A stretch of DNA of 64,000 bases from DAIPKP01 sp964545875 (GTDB lineage Bacteria; Synergistota; Synergistia; Synergistales; Aminiphilaceae): positions 1 through 64,000 of the forward strand of contig CAZJHH010000003.1 of the NCBI GenBank assembly GCA_964545875.1, written 5' to 3'. Within the stretch, counting starts at the first letter, position 1; every line of letters begins with the position of its first letter. The position numbers and the translations under genes were made by a program. Below, piece by piece: positions 17,566 to 26,150 of the stretch. Below the pieces are notes generated by a model. That model saw only the letters and a list, made by a program, of their open reading frames with translations. It was not told where the DNA came from and ran no database searches.

Positions 17566-18315
17566 ATGCGTTGTGCCGGTATTGACATAGGATCCCGCTC
17601 CATGGAAGTGGTGGTACTGGAGGAGGGAGAAGTGGCGGCCTTTCGCCAGGCCGAAACGGGGAGTGCTCCTCTGGAACAGGCGGCATCTCTCCTGGAGGGG
17701 CTTTCCTGGGATCGCCTTCTGGCCACGGGATACGGAAGGGAGCTTGCGGCCCACGCTTTTTCCTGTTCCACGATTACGGAGATCAAGGCCTATGCCCGGG
17801 GGGCTCGGGAGCTTTATCCCTCGGCCCTTACGGTGCTCGATATCGGAGGGCAGGACTGCAAGGTTATCTCCCTCCGGGAGAACGGAAGAGTGAAGAAGTT
17901 CGAAATGAACGACCGCTGCGCCGCGGGAACGGGAAAGTTTCTTGAGATCATGGCGGCCACCCTGGGGTTTGATATCGAGAATTTCGGAGAACGGGCCCTG
18001 GCGGGAAGGGATGTTCTGAAAATTAACAGTATGTGTACGGTCTTTGCGGAGTCTGAAGTGGTGTCTCTCATCTCCCGGGGAGAAAGCCCCGGGGATATCG
18101 CCAGGGCCCTCCATACATCGGTGGTTCTCCGGGCGGTGAGTATGCTCCGGCGGGTCGGTTTTTCGGGAAAGCTCTTCTTTGCGGGCGGGGTGGCACGCAA
18201 CCGCTGTATGAAACATCTTCTGGAAATTCATCTTCAGGAAGAGGTGGCGGTGCCGGAGCATCCCCAGAGAGTGGGGGCCTACGGAGCGGCTCTCCTGGCC
18301 CGAGAGGAGCCGTAA
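17566..18315 (+). CDS. Dehydratase activase / DCCP reductase (BadF/BadG/BcrA/BcrD ATPase family)
   Basis: Predicted 249-residue ATPase that passes an electron to the partner iron-sulfur protein with ATP hydrolysis. The actin-like fold starts with GIDIGSRSMEVVVL. VLDIGGQDCKVISL is the second phosphate motif. Two cysteines for the inter-subunit [4Fe-4S] cluster are in NDRCAAGTGKFLE and INSMCTVFAESEV. The GGVARNRCM segment closes the nucleotide site. The length matches HgdC/YjiL. GAGGA lies 5 nt before the ATG. Pairing with the gene at 16204 supports a DCCP/DCCR system. Confidence 0.88.
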   Translation: MRCAGIDIGSRSMEVVVLEEGEVAAFRQAETGSAPLEQAASLLEGLSWDRLLATGYGRELAAHAFSCSTITEIKAYARGARELYPSALTVLDIGGQDCKVISLRENGRVKKFEMNDRCAAGTGKFLEIMAATLGFDIENFGERALAGRDVLKINSMCTVFAESEVVSLISRGESPGDIARALHTSVVLRAVSMLRRVGFSGKLFFAGGVARNRCMKHLLEIHLQEEVAVPEHPQRVGAYGAALLAREEP

Positions 18316-18333
18316 AAAAAGAGATCTTTCGAG

Positions 18334-18374
18334 GCTCCGGGAATTTCCGTTGACGGAACTCCCGGAGCTTTCTA
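18334..18374 (+). terminator. Terminator hairpin after the dehydratase/activase pair
   Basis: A 9-bp outer stem (GCTCCGGGA / TCCCGGAGC) encloses a second stem around TTCCGT-TG-ACGGAA and is followed by TTTCT. The upper loop contains the -35 box of the next promoter, so terminator and promoter share sequence. Confidence 0.55.
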
Positions 18375-18378
18375 TACT
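18350..18378 (+). promoter_or_regulatory. Sigma-70 type promoter of the cobalamin operon
   Basis: TTGACG at 18350-18355 and TATACT at 18373-18378 are separated by exactly 17 bp. Transcription would start near 18385, just before the riboswitch. Confidence 0.75.
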
Positions 18379-18384
18379 TGAAGG

Positions 18385-18565
18385 CGATTTTCAAAGAGGT
18401 TTTTTCGATTGCGCGAAGAGAGGCAGGAAGCCGGTGCAAATCCGGCACAGCCCCGCTACGGTGAGAAGGACAACGTGCACGCAATCCCACTGGTTTCTAC
18501 GGCCGGGAAGGGGTGCACCGCGGAAGAATTCGAGTCCGGATACTGCACTTTTCGTGAGAGGCGGA
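18385..18565 (+). ncRNA. Cobalamin (B12) riboswitch
   Basis: The conserved core GCCGGTGCAAATCCGGCACAG followed by CCCCGCTACGGTGAG is characteristic of the cobalamin aptamer. Downstream, CCCACTGGTTTCTACGGCCGGGAAGG matches the region after the core, and GAGTCCGGATACTGC matches the B12-box half of the final stem. It lies in the leader of the corrinoid-uptake operon, with an intrinsic terminator after it. Binding of adenosylcobalamin or a related corrinoid would favour termination and lower uptake-gene expression. Confidence 0.93.
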
Positions 18566-18636
18566 CCCGCGAGGGCGGGGAAGCACGAAAGATTGTTCCG
18601 GCGGCGCTCCTGCCTCCGGAGCGAGATGGCGTGCAT

Positions 18637-18663
18637 ACGGGTCCTGGAAGGGGCCCGTTTTTT
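18637..18663 (+). terminator. Riboswitch expression-platform terminator
   Basis: An 8-bp stem (ACGGGTCC / GGGCCCGT, one wobble pair) with a six-base loop ends in five to six T residues, 28 bp before the first coding start of the operon. Its position after the aptamer suggests ligand-dependent premature termination. Confidence 0.8.
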
Positions 18664-18690
18664 CGTGGCCCCGGGAAAGGAGAGAGATGT

Positions 18691-20007
18691 ATGGCGTGCA
18701 GAATCTGGCGATATGCGGGAAGAATTTTCCTGCTGGGAGTTCTGGTGCTCCTGGTGCCCCTGGGAGCTTCGGGGGATCCCGGAGCGGTCTTCGTCACCGT
18801 GGGGGCGGATTATTCCTCCGGGGCGGTGGGCACCGCGGACCTTGCGGAGGAAAAGGGAATAACCGCCCCGGTAATTTCGGGTCTCCGGGGAGATCTTTCC
18901 CTTTTCGCCAACGACCTCGGGCTTTTCGTGGCGGAGCACGGCTCCGAAGGAACTCTGGACACCATCTCCCTCTATGACGGAATTTCCTGGGAGGCTCCCC
19001 GCTGGAACGTTCACAAGGGGAGCATCGTCTACGGTATGGAATACCTTCAGGGCTCTCTCTATCTGGCCAACTACGGCACCAACCGCATTACCCGGCACAC
19101 CCCGGGAGAAAATCTTGTTGAAACGGGCTTTCTCTCCCTGGATTGGGATAACGGCGAAGGTTTCGAAGAGCACGTCTGTGCTCTCAAGGCTTACGGAAAC
19201 AAGCTCTATGCCCTTGTTTTGAGCTATAATCTCGATATCTGGCCTCCGGAACACAAGGAGGGAGTTCTCGTCGTCCTGGATCCTCAAACCATGGAAAATA
19301 TCGGAGAAGTGCGGGTGGGTAAAAACCCCGTGGCCCTGGACGTATGGAACGGAAAGCTCTACGTCGCCTCCTTCGGGGGCCCCATCGGAAGCCCGGGAGA
19401 AGAGCCTCGACTCTATCGCATCGACCCCGTTACCCTGGAGAAAGAGCTTCTGGATGACGGCTCCGCCCTGGGAGAAGAGTACGGCTACAGCTTCATGGGA
19501 ATCGGCAACGAAGGAACCCTCTTCGTACTGGCGTATAAAAACGGCCTTACCTGGCCGGAGCAGGAGAACCGGGTTCTTGCGGGAAGCCTTGAAGGCGTCA
19601 CTCCTCTGGGGGGATCTTCGCCTCTCTCCTTCCGGAAGCTTGGAAACTTCACGAGTTCCTGGAATCGGGGCCTTTCCGCCCAGGAGGTAGGATTGACCCC
19701 TCTGGAAATTGCCTCGGCCTGGCTCAATGCGGGGGCGGTGGATAGGGAGAACGGTCTTTTCTGGGTCTCCAACCGGGGAACCGGTGCTGGGGACGCGGCG
19801 CTGGAGGTTTTTTCTTCCGCCACGAAAACTCACTCCTTCGGAGAAAGAGAGCTTAAAAGCCTTCCCTACGGGGTGGTGCCTTTTTCCTTTACGCCTCCTC
19901 CGGCCCCTTCCGGGGGCGGGGGCGGATGCGCTCTGGGGAACGCTTTTTCGGGAACCCTTCTTCTTGTGCCCCTTCTGGGATCTTTCCTGGGGAGGAGAAA
20001 GAAATAG
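18691..20007 (+). CDS. Secreted beta-propeller protein with SYNERG-CTERM sorting signal
   Basis: Predicted 438-residue secreted protein. A signal peptide covers about residues 1-27. The mature part consists of repeated strands such as GKLYVASFGGPIG, GSLYLANYGTNR and NKLYALVLSYN, the pattern of YncE-like beta-propellers. The C-terminus has a proline/glycine-rich linker, GGGGGCALG, a hydrophobic helix and GRRKK, matching the SYNERG-CTERM tripartite signal that probably leads to processing and envelope anchoring. AAAGGAGAG precedes the ATG. It is the first gene behind a B12 riboswitch and directly before the TonB receptor. In Bacteroidetes, BtuG is a surface beta-propeller that captures cobalamin, so an analogous role is likely but inferred. 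Confidence 0.8.
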   Translation: MACRIWRYAGRIFLLGVLVLLVPLGASGDPGAVFVTVGADYSSGAVGTADLAEEKGITAPVISGLRGDLSLFANDLGLFVAEHGSEGTLDTISLYDGISWEAPRWNVHKGSIVYGMEYLQGSLYLANYGTNRITRHTPGENLVETGFLSLDWDNGEGFEEHVCALKAYGNKLYALVLSYNLDIWPPEHKEGVLVVLDPQTMENIGEVRVGKNPVALDVWNGKLYVASFGGPIGSPGEEPRLYRIDPVTLEKELLDDGSALGEEYGYSFMGIGNEGTLFVLAYKNGLTWPEQENRVLAGSLEGVTPLGGSSPLSFRKLGNFTSSWNRGLSAQEVGLTPLEIASAWLNAGAVDRENGLFWVSNRGTGAGDAALEVFSSATKTHSFGERELKSLPYGVVPFSFTPPPAPSGGGGGCALGNAFSGTLLLVPLLGSFLGRRKK

Positions 20008-20067
20008 CGTTTCCTTTCTCGGAGGAAAGATTTTTCAGGGCGGTATAAACGCTGTTGTGTCGTATGG

Positions 20068-20095
20068 GGGCGGGTTCTCCGTATCCGCCCTCACC
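20068..20095 (+). terminator. Possible weak terminator or processing hairpin in the operon
   Basis: GGGCGG and CCGCCC can pair around an 11-base loop, and four to five T residues follow shortly after. It lies between the propeller and receptor genes and may lower downstream expression. Confidence 0.3.
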
Positions 20096-20133
20096 GTTTT
20101 TATCCATACGAAGCGAAAAGAACAGGAAAGCAG

Positions 20134-22152
20134 ATGACCTCGAAAAACCGCAGTTTTTTCCGGAAATGTTGTTGTGTTTCGACCCTTACGGCCTTGTTCG
20201 GAGGGCTTCTTTTGCCTTCCCAGGGGCTTTCCCGGGCCGCTTCGGAGACCCTTCCCCAGGTGCTGGTTACCGCTTCCCCCCTGGAGGAGGAAATTCTCGA
20301 ACTTCCGGGATCTCTGGAGGTGCTTTACCCTGAGAAAAACGCCGGGGAAGGAAAGAGCCTGGGGGATCTCCTGGAGGAGGCCGTGGGAGTTCAGGTGGTG
20401 CGAAGCTACGGAAGAGGAGGATATACGGTGGCTTCCGTTCGGGGGAGCACCTCTTCCCAGGTGGTGGTCTACCTGGACGGCATGCGGATGAATCTGGAGA
20501 GCGACGCCGCCTTCAACCTCGAAGAAATTGGGGCGGACCAGGTGGAGCGCATCGAAATCTACCGGGGGCACGTCCCCGCCATGTTCGGCATCTCCGGCAT
20601 GGGAGCGGTGATCTCGGTGATTACCAAGGCTCCCGGAAAGGAGCCCCGGGGTTCCGTGGGGATCCGCCTGGGCTCCCTGGGAGAACGGGGAGCTTCGGGA
20701 TCCTGGACCGCCCCCCTCGGGAAGGGACGTTTTCTCGGCAGCCTTTCCCTGGAGGAATACGAGGGGAATTTCTCCTATTGGAACGACAACAACACCGCCT
20801 ACAACCCCGGAGACGATTACGAAGCCATCCGGCAGCACAACGGATACAGGGCGGAAAATCTGCTCCTGCGCTGGGAAGACGACCTTTGGAAGGTGCGTTT
20901 CGGCTGGAATGCCCGGAACCAGGATCTTCCTCTTCCCGCTCCGGGAAACGACAAGGGGCCCTGGGATGCCCTCGGAAATCCCCTGGGAGCCCGGGTGGAA
21001 TCCTCCCGGATGGATCTGGGGATCGTCACGGAGCGCCTCTGGGGAGAGGTTCTCGCCACCTGGCGCATGGAATGTTCCTCCCAGGTGCGGGAGTTTTTCG
21101 ACCCCTGGGACCAGGTGGGCATGTACAACCAGAAATACAACCGTTACGATACCGAACGTACCGCTCTCTCCGGAGCCTTCAAGGCTCTGGCGGGAGACCG
21201 GCATGCCCTGGAGTTTCGCATGGATTGGAGCTCCGAGCGTTTGGATATGGAGGGGGACGTACGTTCCTCCATATCCGGAGAATCAGGATCCTACAGCCGA
21301 AATCGTTGGAACTACGTGCTTCAGGACAGCATTTTCCTGCTTCCGAACCAGAGCCTGGTGGTGGAGCCCCTGCTGCGGTGGAACCAGGTAGATCGGGAGG
21401 GGCACCTCTCCTGGTCCCTGGGAATGTCCTGGAACTTTCGGGAAAACTGGTACCTCAAGGGATCCGGAGGATACTCCCACCGGGCTCCGAATCTGTACGA
21501 AACCTATGGGGACGGCAGCATGATCGTTCCCAATACCGATCTGGCCTGGGAAGAGGGTTTTCAGTGGGATCTCGGAATCTACTGGGCTCGGGAAGGAGAG
21601 GGGTGGTCCTCCCGGGTGGGGATCACCTCCTTCGTGCTGGACATGGAAAACCTCATCGAGTTTGTCATGATCAACCCTCGCTACGGTGTATACGAGAACA
21701 TCGGCAAGGCCTTTATCTCCGGGGTGGAACTGGAAAGCGCCTTCTCCTGGGATCATTGGAGCCTGGTCCTCTCCTACACCCGGATGGACGGAGAAAACCG
21801 GAGTTCCGGCTACCGCTACGGCAATCCTCTGCCCAACCGGCCGGAACATGCCCTTTACGCCCGGCTTTCCCGGAGCTTTTCCCCGGAGCTTCTCGTTTTC
21901 GGGGAGGTTCTTCATTCGGGGGAAAACTACTTTGACGATGCCGGAAGCATTCTCTACGGAGATTGTACCCAGTGGAACCTGGGGCTCAAATGGCGGTTCC
22001 GGGAGGATTGCACCCTTGCCCTGGGAGTGCGGGATCTCTTCGACACCACCTCGGAAATCTCCTTTCAGCCCATAGGGTACGGTCCCGAGCGTCTTACATG
22101 GTATCCCCTGCCGGGGCGCACATGGTATCTTTCGCTGGGATGGAGCTTTTGA
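20134..22152 (+). CDS. TonB-dependent outer-membrane corrinoid receptor (BtuB-like)
   Basis: Predicted 672-residue outer-membrane receptor. A signal peptide of about 35 residues is followed by a TonB-box-like LPQVLVTASP. The plug domain (about 45-165) contains SVRGSTSSQVVVYLDGMRM and the ERIEIYRGHVPAMFG segment. A beta-barrel follows and ends in YLSLGWSF, with the terminal phenylalanine recognised for outer-membrane assembly. It lies in a B12-riboswitch operon with BtuFCD-like and TonB/ExbBD genes, so uptake of cobalamin or its precursors is the probable function. The family also carries siderophores, but the riboswitch favours corrinoids. Confidence 0.9.
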   Translation: MTSKNRSFFRKCCCVSTLTALFGGLLLPSQGLSRAASETLPQVLVTASPLEEEILELPGSLEVLYPEKNAGEGKSLGDLLEEAVGVQVVRSYGRGGYTVASVRGSTSSQVVVYLDGMRMNLESDAAFNLEEIGADQVERIEIYRGHVPAMFGISGMGAVISVITKAPGKEPRGSVGIRLGSLGERGASGSWTAPLGKGRFLGSLSLEEYEGNFSYWNDNNTAYNPGDDYEAIRQHNGYRAENLLLRWEDDLWKVRFGWNARNQDLPLPAPGNDKGPWDALGNPLGARVESSRMDLGIVTERLWGEVLATWRMECSSQVREFFDPWDQVGMYNQKYNRYDTERTALSGAFKALAGDRHALEFRMDWSSERLDMEGDVRSSISGESGSYSRNRWNYVLQDSIFLLPNQSLVVEPLLRWNQVDREGHLSWSLGMSWNFRENWYLKGSGGYSHRAPNLYETYGDGSMIVPNTDLAWEEGFQWDLGIYWAREGEGWSSRVGITSFVLDMENLIEFVMINPRYGVYENIGKAFISGVELESAFSWDHWSLVLSYTRMDGENRSSGYRYGNPLPNRPEHALYARLSRSFSPELLVFGEVLHSGENYFDDAGSILYGDCTQWNLGLKWRFREDCTLALGVRDLFDTTSEISFQPIGYGPERLTWYPLPGRTWYLSLGWSF

Positions 22153-22202
22153 GATACCGCCGGGGTTCAGGTGAAACGCAAACCAAAAACAGAGGCCAGG
22201 GC

Positions 22203-23387
22203 ATGAATTACGGACAATACGGAAATTCGCGAAAAGGCAGCCCCATAACGGGAAGAATTCTCGCGTTTCTCCTGCTGGGAGGCATGCTCCTGGCGCCTTC
22301 TTCGGGCCTGGGAAGAGACCGGGAAGCCTATATCCCCCGGTATGCCCGGGGATTTTCCGCGAAACCCGCCGGGGAGGGGTGGCATCTTGCCGTGAGGGAT
22401 CCCGAAGATGCCGGGAGAGAGTGGAACTATCTCCTGGTTCCCCGGGAACGAAAAGGAGATGTCCGGATTTCTCCGGATTGGCAGGAGATATCCATTCCCC
22501 TGGAACGGACGGTGCTTCTCGCCACTCCCTACGTGTCCGGGCTGGAGGATCTGAAAGTGCTGGATTCCGTGGTGGGGGTGGCGAACGTCCCGTACCTGCA
22601 CTCTCCGGAGCTCCGGCGCCGCCTCGAAGAAGGGAGAGCCCTGGAGGTGGGAAACGACCTGGCCCTGGATCTGGAGCGCCTGGTGACCCTGCGTCCCCAG
22701 GGGGTATTCTGGTATGCCCCTTACGAGGAGGTGCAGAGGGATTATCAGCGCATGCAGCGGCTGGAACTCCCCCTGGTGGTGACCACGGAGCACCGGGAGA
22801 GCCATCCCCTGGGACGAGGGGAGTGGCTGGTCTTTCTCGGTTTCTTCTTCGGAAAGGAAGAGGAGGCCCGCAAGCTCTTCGAAGAGCGGGAAAGACGGTA
22901 CCGGGAGCTTGCGGCCCGGGGAGCTTCGGCATCGTACCGCCCCGGGGTTTTCGGAGGATATCCCTTCGGGGATACCTGGTACATGCCCGGAGGAAAGAAC
23001 TTTCAGGCCCGGTACGTGGAAGATGCGGGAGGGCGCTACCTCTGGGAGGATCTTCCGGGTTTCCGAACCTGGCCTCTGGACTTCGAAGCGGTACTGCACC
23101 GGGGAAGCTCCGGAGAGTTCTGGATCAACGCTCCTTCCTGGAACTGCCTTGAAGAGGCCCTGCGGGAGGATCCCCGATACGCCCATTTTCGGGCCTTCCG
23201 GGAGGAAAGAGTCTACAGCAACGGGGGGCGGACGAATTCTGAGGGAGGGAACGACTATCACGAAAGCGGGGTGCTGCACCCCGAGAAGGTGCTGGCGGAT
23301 CTGCTCCATATTCTGCATCCCGAACTTCTGCCGGAGCACGAGCTCTATTACTACCGAAAGATACCTCTGAAGGAGAAAGCCCCATGA
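22203..23387 (+). CDS. Corrinoid ABC transporter substrate-binding protein (BtuF-like)
   Basis: Predicted 394-residue periplasmic binding protein of the helical-backbone class used for vitamin B12 and siderophores. A hydrophobic signal segment lies at about residues 18-38. The family region VLDSVVGVANVPYLHSPE and the later LDLERLVTLRPQGVFWYAP (the DLErivaLkPDLVi-type motif) are visible. The start at 22203 has only a weak ribosome binding site, so translation may be coupled to the receptor gene 50 bp upstream. The permease start overlaps its stop. Confidence 0.85.
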   Translation: MNYGQYGNSRKGSPITGRILAFLLLGGMLLAPSSGLGRDREAYIPRYARGFSAKPAGEGWHLAVRDPEDAGREWNYLLVPRERKGDVRISPDWQEISIPLERTVLLATPYVSGLEDLKVLDSVVGVANVPYLHSPELRRRLEEGRALEVGNDLALDLERLVTLRPQGVFWYAPYEEVQRDYQRMQRLELPLVVTTEHRESHPLGRGEWLVFLGFFFGKEEEARKLFEERERRYRELAARGASASYRPGVFGGYPFGDTWYMPGGKNFQARYVEDAGGRYLWEDLPGFRTWPLDFEAVLHRGSSGEFWINAPSWNCLEEALREDPRYAHFRAFREERVYSNGGRTNSEGGNDYHESGVLHPEKVLADLLHILHPELLPEHELYYYRKIPLKEKAP

Positions 23388-24424
23388 TGCCGAAAAAAAC
23401 GGAAAAAGGAAGGCCTCTTTTTCTTCTGGCACTTCTCGCTCTTCTCGGGGGAATTCTCTTTGGAGGAGAGCTCTTTTTCGGCTCCGTCAACATTTCTCCG
23501 GGGAGCACCCTGGAATTCCTTTTCAAGGGAGAAGGGCTTTCTCCCGAGGAGGTGGTGATTCTTCGGGAGCTCCGTTTTCCCCGGGGCTGCACCGCCTGGC
23601 TGGGAGGGGCCTGCCTGGGAGCGGCGGGGCTTCTCATGCAGACCTGGTTTCGCAATCCCCTGGGAGGGCCCTTTCTCCTCGGCACCAGCTCCGGGGCGAG
23701 CCTCGGAGTGGCTCTGGCTCTTCTCGGGCTCGCTCCGGCAGGAAGAAGCCCCGCCTTCGGCTCCGCCCTTCTTCTGGGGGCCTCCTTTCTGGGAGCTTTG
23801 GGATCCTTGCTGGTGATTCTCCTGGGAAGCCGGCGCATCCGGGGCAATACGGGTATTCTTCTTCTGGGAGTTCTGCTGGGATATCTCGCCAATGCGGGAG
23901 TGACGGTACTCCTCTCCTTCGGCAGCCTCTATCAGCTGCGATCCTATCTCGCCTGGAGCTTCGGCACCTTCGGAGGGGTCTCTCCGGAGAACCTCCGTCT
24001 CTTCGTGCCCGCATGTCTTCTCGGTCTGGGGATTTCCCTCGGGCTTGGAAAATCTCTGAACGCCCTTCTTTTAGGGGAGAGCTACGCCGCCAGCATGGGA
24101 CTCTCCCTCGGCAGGGTGCGCCTCCTGGTCTTTCTCTGCACCGCCCTCGTTGCGGGAAGCGTTACCGCCTTTTGCGGCCCCGTGGCCTTTCTGGGGGTGG
24201 CGGTGCCCCATCTCTGCCGGGGACTCTTCCGAACATGGGACCACCGGGTGCTTCTTCCCGCATGCCTTCTCGGAGGCGGAGCCCTTGCCCTGGGGGCAGA
24301 CCTTCTTACCCGCCTGGGCCCTGGAGGAACCCTGCTTCCCCTGAATGCGGTCACCGCTCTTCTCGGGGTTCCCGTGGTGCTCTGGGTGCTCTTTCGGCAT
24401 CCTTCCGGGGAGGAGAAGCCGTGA
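23384..24424 (+). CDS. Corrinoid ABC transporter permease (BtuC/FecCD family)
   Basis: Predicted 346-residue inner-membrane permease with about ten helices. Family landmarks include LRFPRGCTAWLGGACLGAAG, the MQTWFRNPLGGPFLLGTSSGA segment and, near the C-terminus, GPVAFLGVAVPHLCR, the cytoplasmic region that contacts the ATPase. It starts with an ATGATG overlapping the upstream stop, and the ATPase gene starts at its own stop (GTGA). Confidence 0.9.
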   Translation: MMPKKTEKGRPLFLLALLALLGGILFGGELFFGSVNISPGSTLEFLFKGEGLSPEEVVILRELRFPRGCTAWLGGACLGAAGLLMQTWFRNPLGGPFLLGTSSGASLGVALALLGLAPAGRSPAFGSALLLGASFLGALGSLLVILLGSRRIRGNTGILLLGVLLGYLANAGVTVLLSFGSLYQLRSYLAWSFGTFGGVSPENLRLFVPACLLGLGISLGLGKSLNALLLGESYAASMGLSLGRVRLLVFLCTALVAGSVTAFCGPVAFLGVAVPHLCRGLFRTWDHRVLLPACLLGGGALALGADLLTRLGPGGTLLPLNAVTALLGVPVVLWVLFRHPSGEEKP

Positions 24425-25503
24425 GCTCTCCTCTTCTCCGGGCGGAAAATCTTGCCACGGGGTACGGATCCTCCTCGAAGAATTCTCCGAAGATCACCCG
24501 GGATTTTTCGGGGCAGATCCTTCCGGGAGAGATGGTCTGTCTTCTCGGGGCGAATGGATCCGGCAAATCCACCCTTCTGCGGACCCTGGGAGGTTTTCTC
24601 GCTCCCCTGGAGGGGAGGGTTTTTCTGGAGGAGAGGCCTCTGGAAACCTATTCCGCCCTGGAACGGGCGAAGAAGATCGCCGTGGCGCATACCCTGCATC
24701 CTTCGGTGCCCTACATGACCGTGGAAGAGCTGGTCCTCGCGGGGCGGCATCCTCACACTCCCTGGCACGGCAAATCCTCCGGGAGAGACCGGGAGGCCGC
24801 CGCCCGAATTCTCGCCTTTCTCGGGCTGGAACATCTGCAAAAGCGCCTTCTGGAAAATTTGAGCGACGGAGAACGCCGCCGGGCCTATCTGGGGCGGGCT
24901 CTGGCTCAGGAAACCCCGGTGCTTCTGCTGGACGAACCCCTGGCTTTTATCGACCTTCCCGGAGGGGCGGAAATTCTGCACCTTCTCCGCCGTCTGGCGG
25001 CGGAAGAGGGGCGGGGGATTCTCTTCTCATCCCACCAGATTCAGGGAGCTCTGAGCATGGCGGACCGAACCTGGCTTCTCACACCCTCGGGAATATGCCT
25101 CCAGGGAGTGGGGGAGGATCTACTTCTCCAGGGGGATCTTGAGCGAGCTTATCTTGGGTTGGGAGAACATTCCGGGAGGGTGCGTTTCTCCCGGGAAGAG
25201 GGGATTTTTTTCTGTCCCCCCTCGGAAGAGACGGCGTTGTTGCTCGAAGGGCCTCCGGGGGCGGCCCTTCGATGGACCCGGAGCGCTCTGGAGCGCCAAG
25301 GATTTCACCCGGTTTCCCGGGGATCCGCGGAACTTCCCCGGGTGCTGCTTCGGGGGCACCTTTCGGAAGAGCCTCCGGTATGGCACTGTTTTCTGGGAGA
25401 GATGGAGCGCCGCTGTGAATCCCTGGAGGAGGTGCTCCGGTTTCTGGAGCCCCGGATGCGGAAGAAGGAGAAGAATCATTCATGGAGAATCTGCGGGAAG
25501 TAA
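24421..25503 (+). CDS. Corrinoid ABC transporter ATP-binding protein (BtuD-like) with C-terminal extension
   Basis: Predicted 360-residue ATPase. Walker A is GANGSGKST, the signature is LSDGERRRAYLGRAL, as in many FepC/BtuD relatives, Walker B is PVLLLDEPLAFID and the switch histidine is in FSSHQIQGAL. The catalytic domain ends near residue 250. About 110 further residues form an extension of unknown role, longer than in standard BtuD, that contains FSREEGIFFCPPSEE. The GTG start overlaps the permease stop and GGAGGAGAAG precedes it. The gene overlaps exbB by 22 bp. Confidence 0.88.
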   Translation: MSSPLLRAENLATGYGSSSKNSPKITRDFSGQILPGEMVCLLGANGSGKSTLLRTLGGFLAPLEGRVFLEERPLETYSALERAKKIAVAHTLHPSVPYMTVEELVLAGRHPHTPWHGKSSGRDREAAARILAFLGLEHLQKRLLENLSDGERRRAYLGRALAQETPVLLLDEPLAFIDLPGGAEILHLLRRLAAEEGRGILFSSHQIQGALSMADRTWLLTPSGICLQGVGEDLLLQGDLERAYLGLGEHSGRVRFSREEGIFFCPPSEETALLLEGPPGAALRWTRSALERQGFHPVSRGSAELPRVLLRGHLSEEPPVWHCFLGEMERRCESLEEVLRFLEPRMRKKEKNHSWRICGK

Positions 25504-26150
25504 TCCAGGAGTTTTTCGCCCTGGGAGGCTGGACCATGTACGCCATCGGGGGATGCAGCGTTCTCGGGGGAGCGCTCTTCCTGGAGCGTCTTTATGTTCT
25601 CTGGGGGGAGCATCGCTTTCTTGCCAAAATCCTCCGGGAGTGGCGGGGAGCTTCTCCCTCCCTGGAGATTTTGGGACAGTTGGAAAAACGGACCTCCAGG
25701 CGTCCCCGGTGGTTCGGAGAGATTTTGGGGGCGGGGCTCGAGGAGTGGCGGTATCTCTCTCCCGAGGCGCTTCGGGAGCACCTGGAACAGTTCCGTTCCG
25801 GAGCGCTGCACACCTGGGAGCGCGGGGTGGGGCTTCTCGGCACCCTTGCCCGGATTACCCCTCTTCTGGGGCTGCTCGGAACGGTACTCGGAATGATCCA
25901 GATTTTCCAGAAGCTCCCCCGGTCGGGAGGAGGAGATTTCGGCATCCTTGCGGAAGGTATCTGGAAGGCCCTCTTCACCACCGCCGCGGGGCTTTCCGTG
26001 GCGATTCCCCTGGTGCTGGCCCAGGCCTTTCTTCTCTCCCGGGTGGATGCTTTGGAGGAGCAGCTTCAGGAGCTTCTCCGGCTTCTCTGGCGGGGGCTTT
26101 TGCGGGCTTCCCGAACCTCTCAAGCCTCCCGGATCGACGAGGCGGAGTAA
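25482..26150 (+). CDS. exbB: ExbB/TolQ/MotA family proton channel protein
   Basis: Predicted 222-residue inner-membrane protein with three helices, near residues 12-35, 110-140 and 160-190. The ExbB core LARITPLLGLLGTVLGMIQIF and the WKALFTTAAGLSVAIPLVLA segment are clear. With ExbD it forms the proton-driven motor that energises TonB. Its place in the riboswitch operon indicates a motor dedicated to the corrinoid receptor. Confidence 0.93.
   Translation: MENLREVIQEFFALGGWTMYAIGGCSVLGGALFLERLYVLWGEHRFLAKILREWRGASPSLEILGQLEKRTSRRPRWFGEILGAGLEEWRYLSPEALREHLEQFRSGALHTWERGVGLLGTLARITPLLGLLGTVLGMIQIFQKLPRSGGGDFGILAEGIWKALFTTAAGLSVAIPLVLAQAFLLSRVDALEEQLQELLRLLWRGLLRASRTSQASRIDEAE

Noticed and set aside
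24421..25503. LSDGE signature as a defect in the ATPase
   Set aside because: This variant is normal in many FepC/BtuD relatives, so it is not evidence of inactivity.
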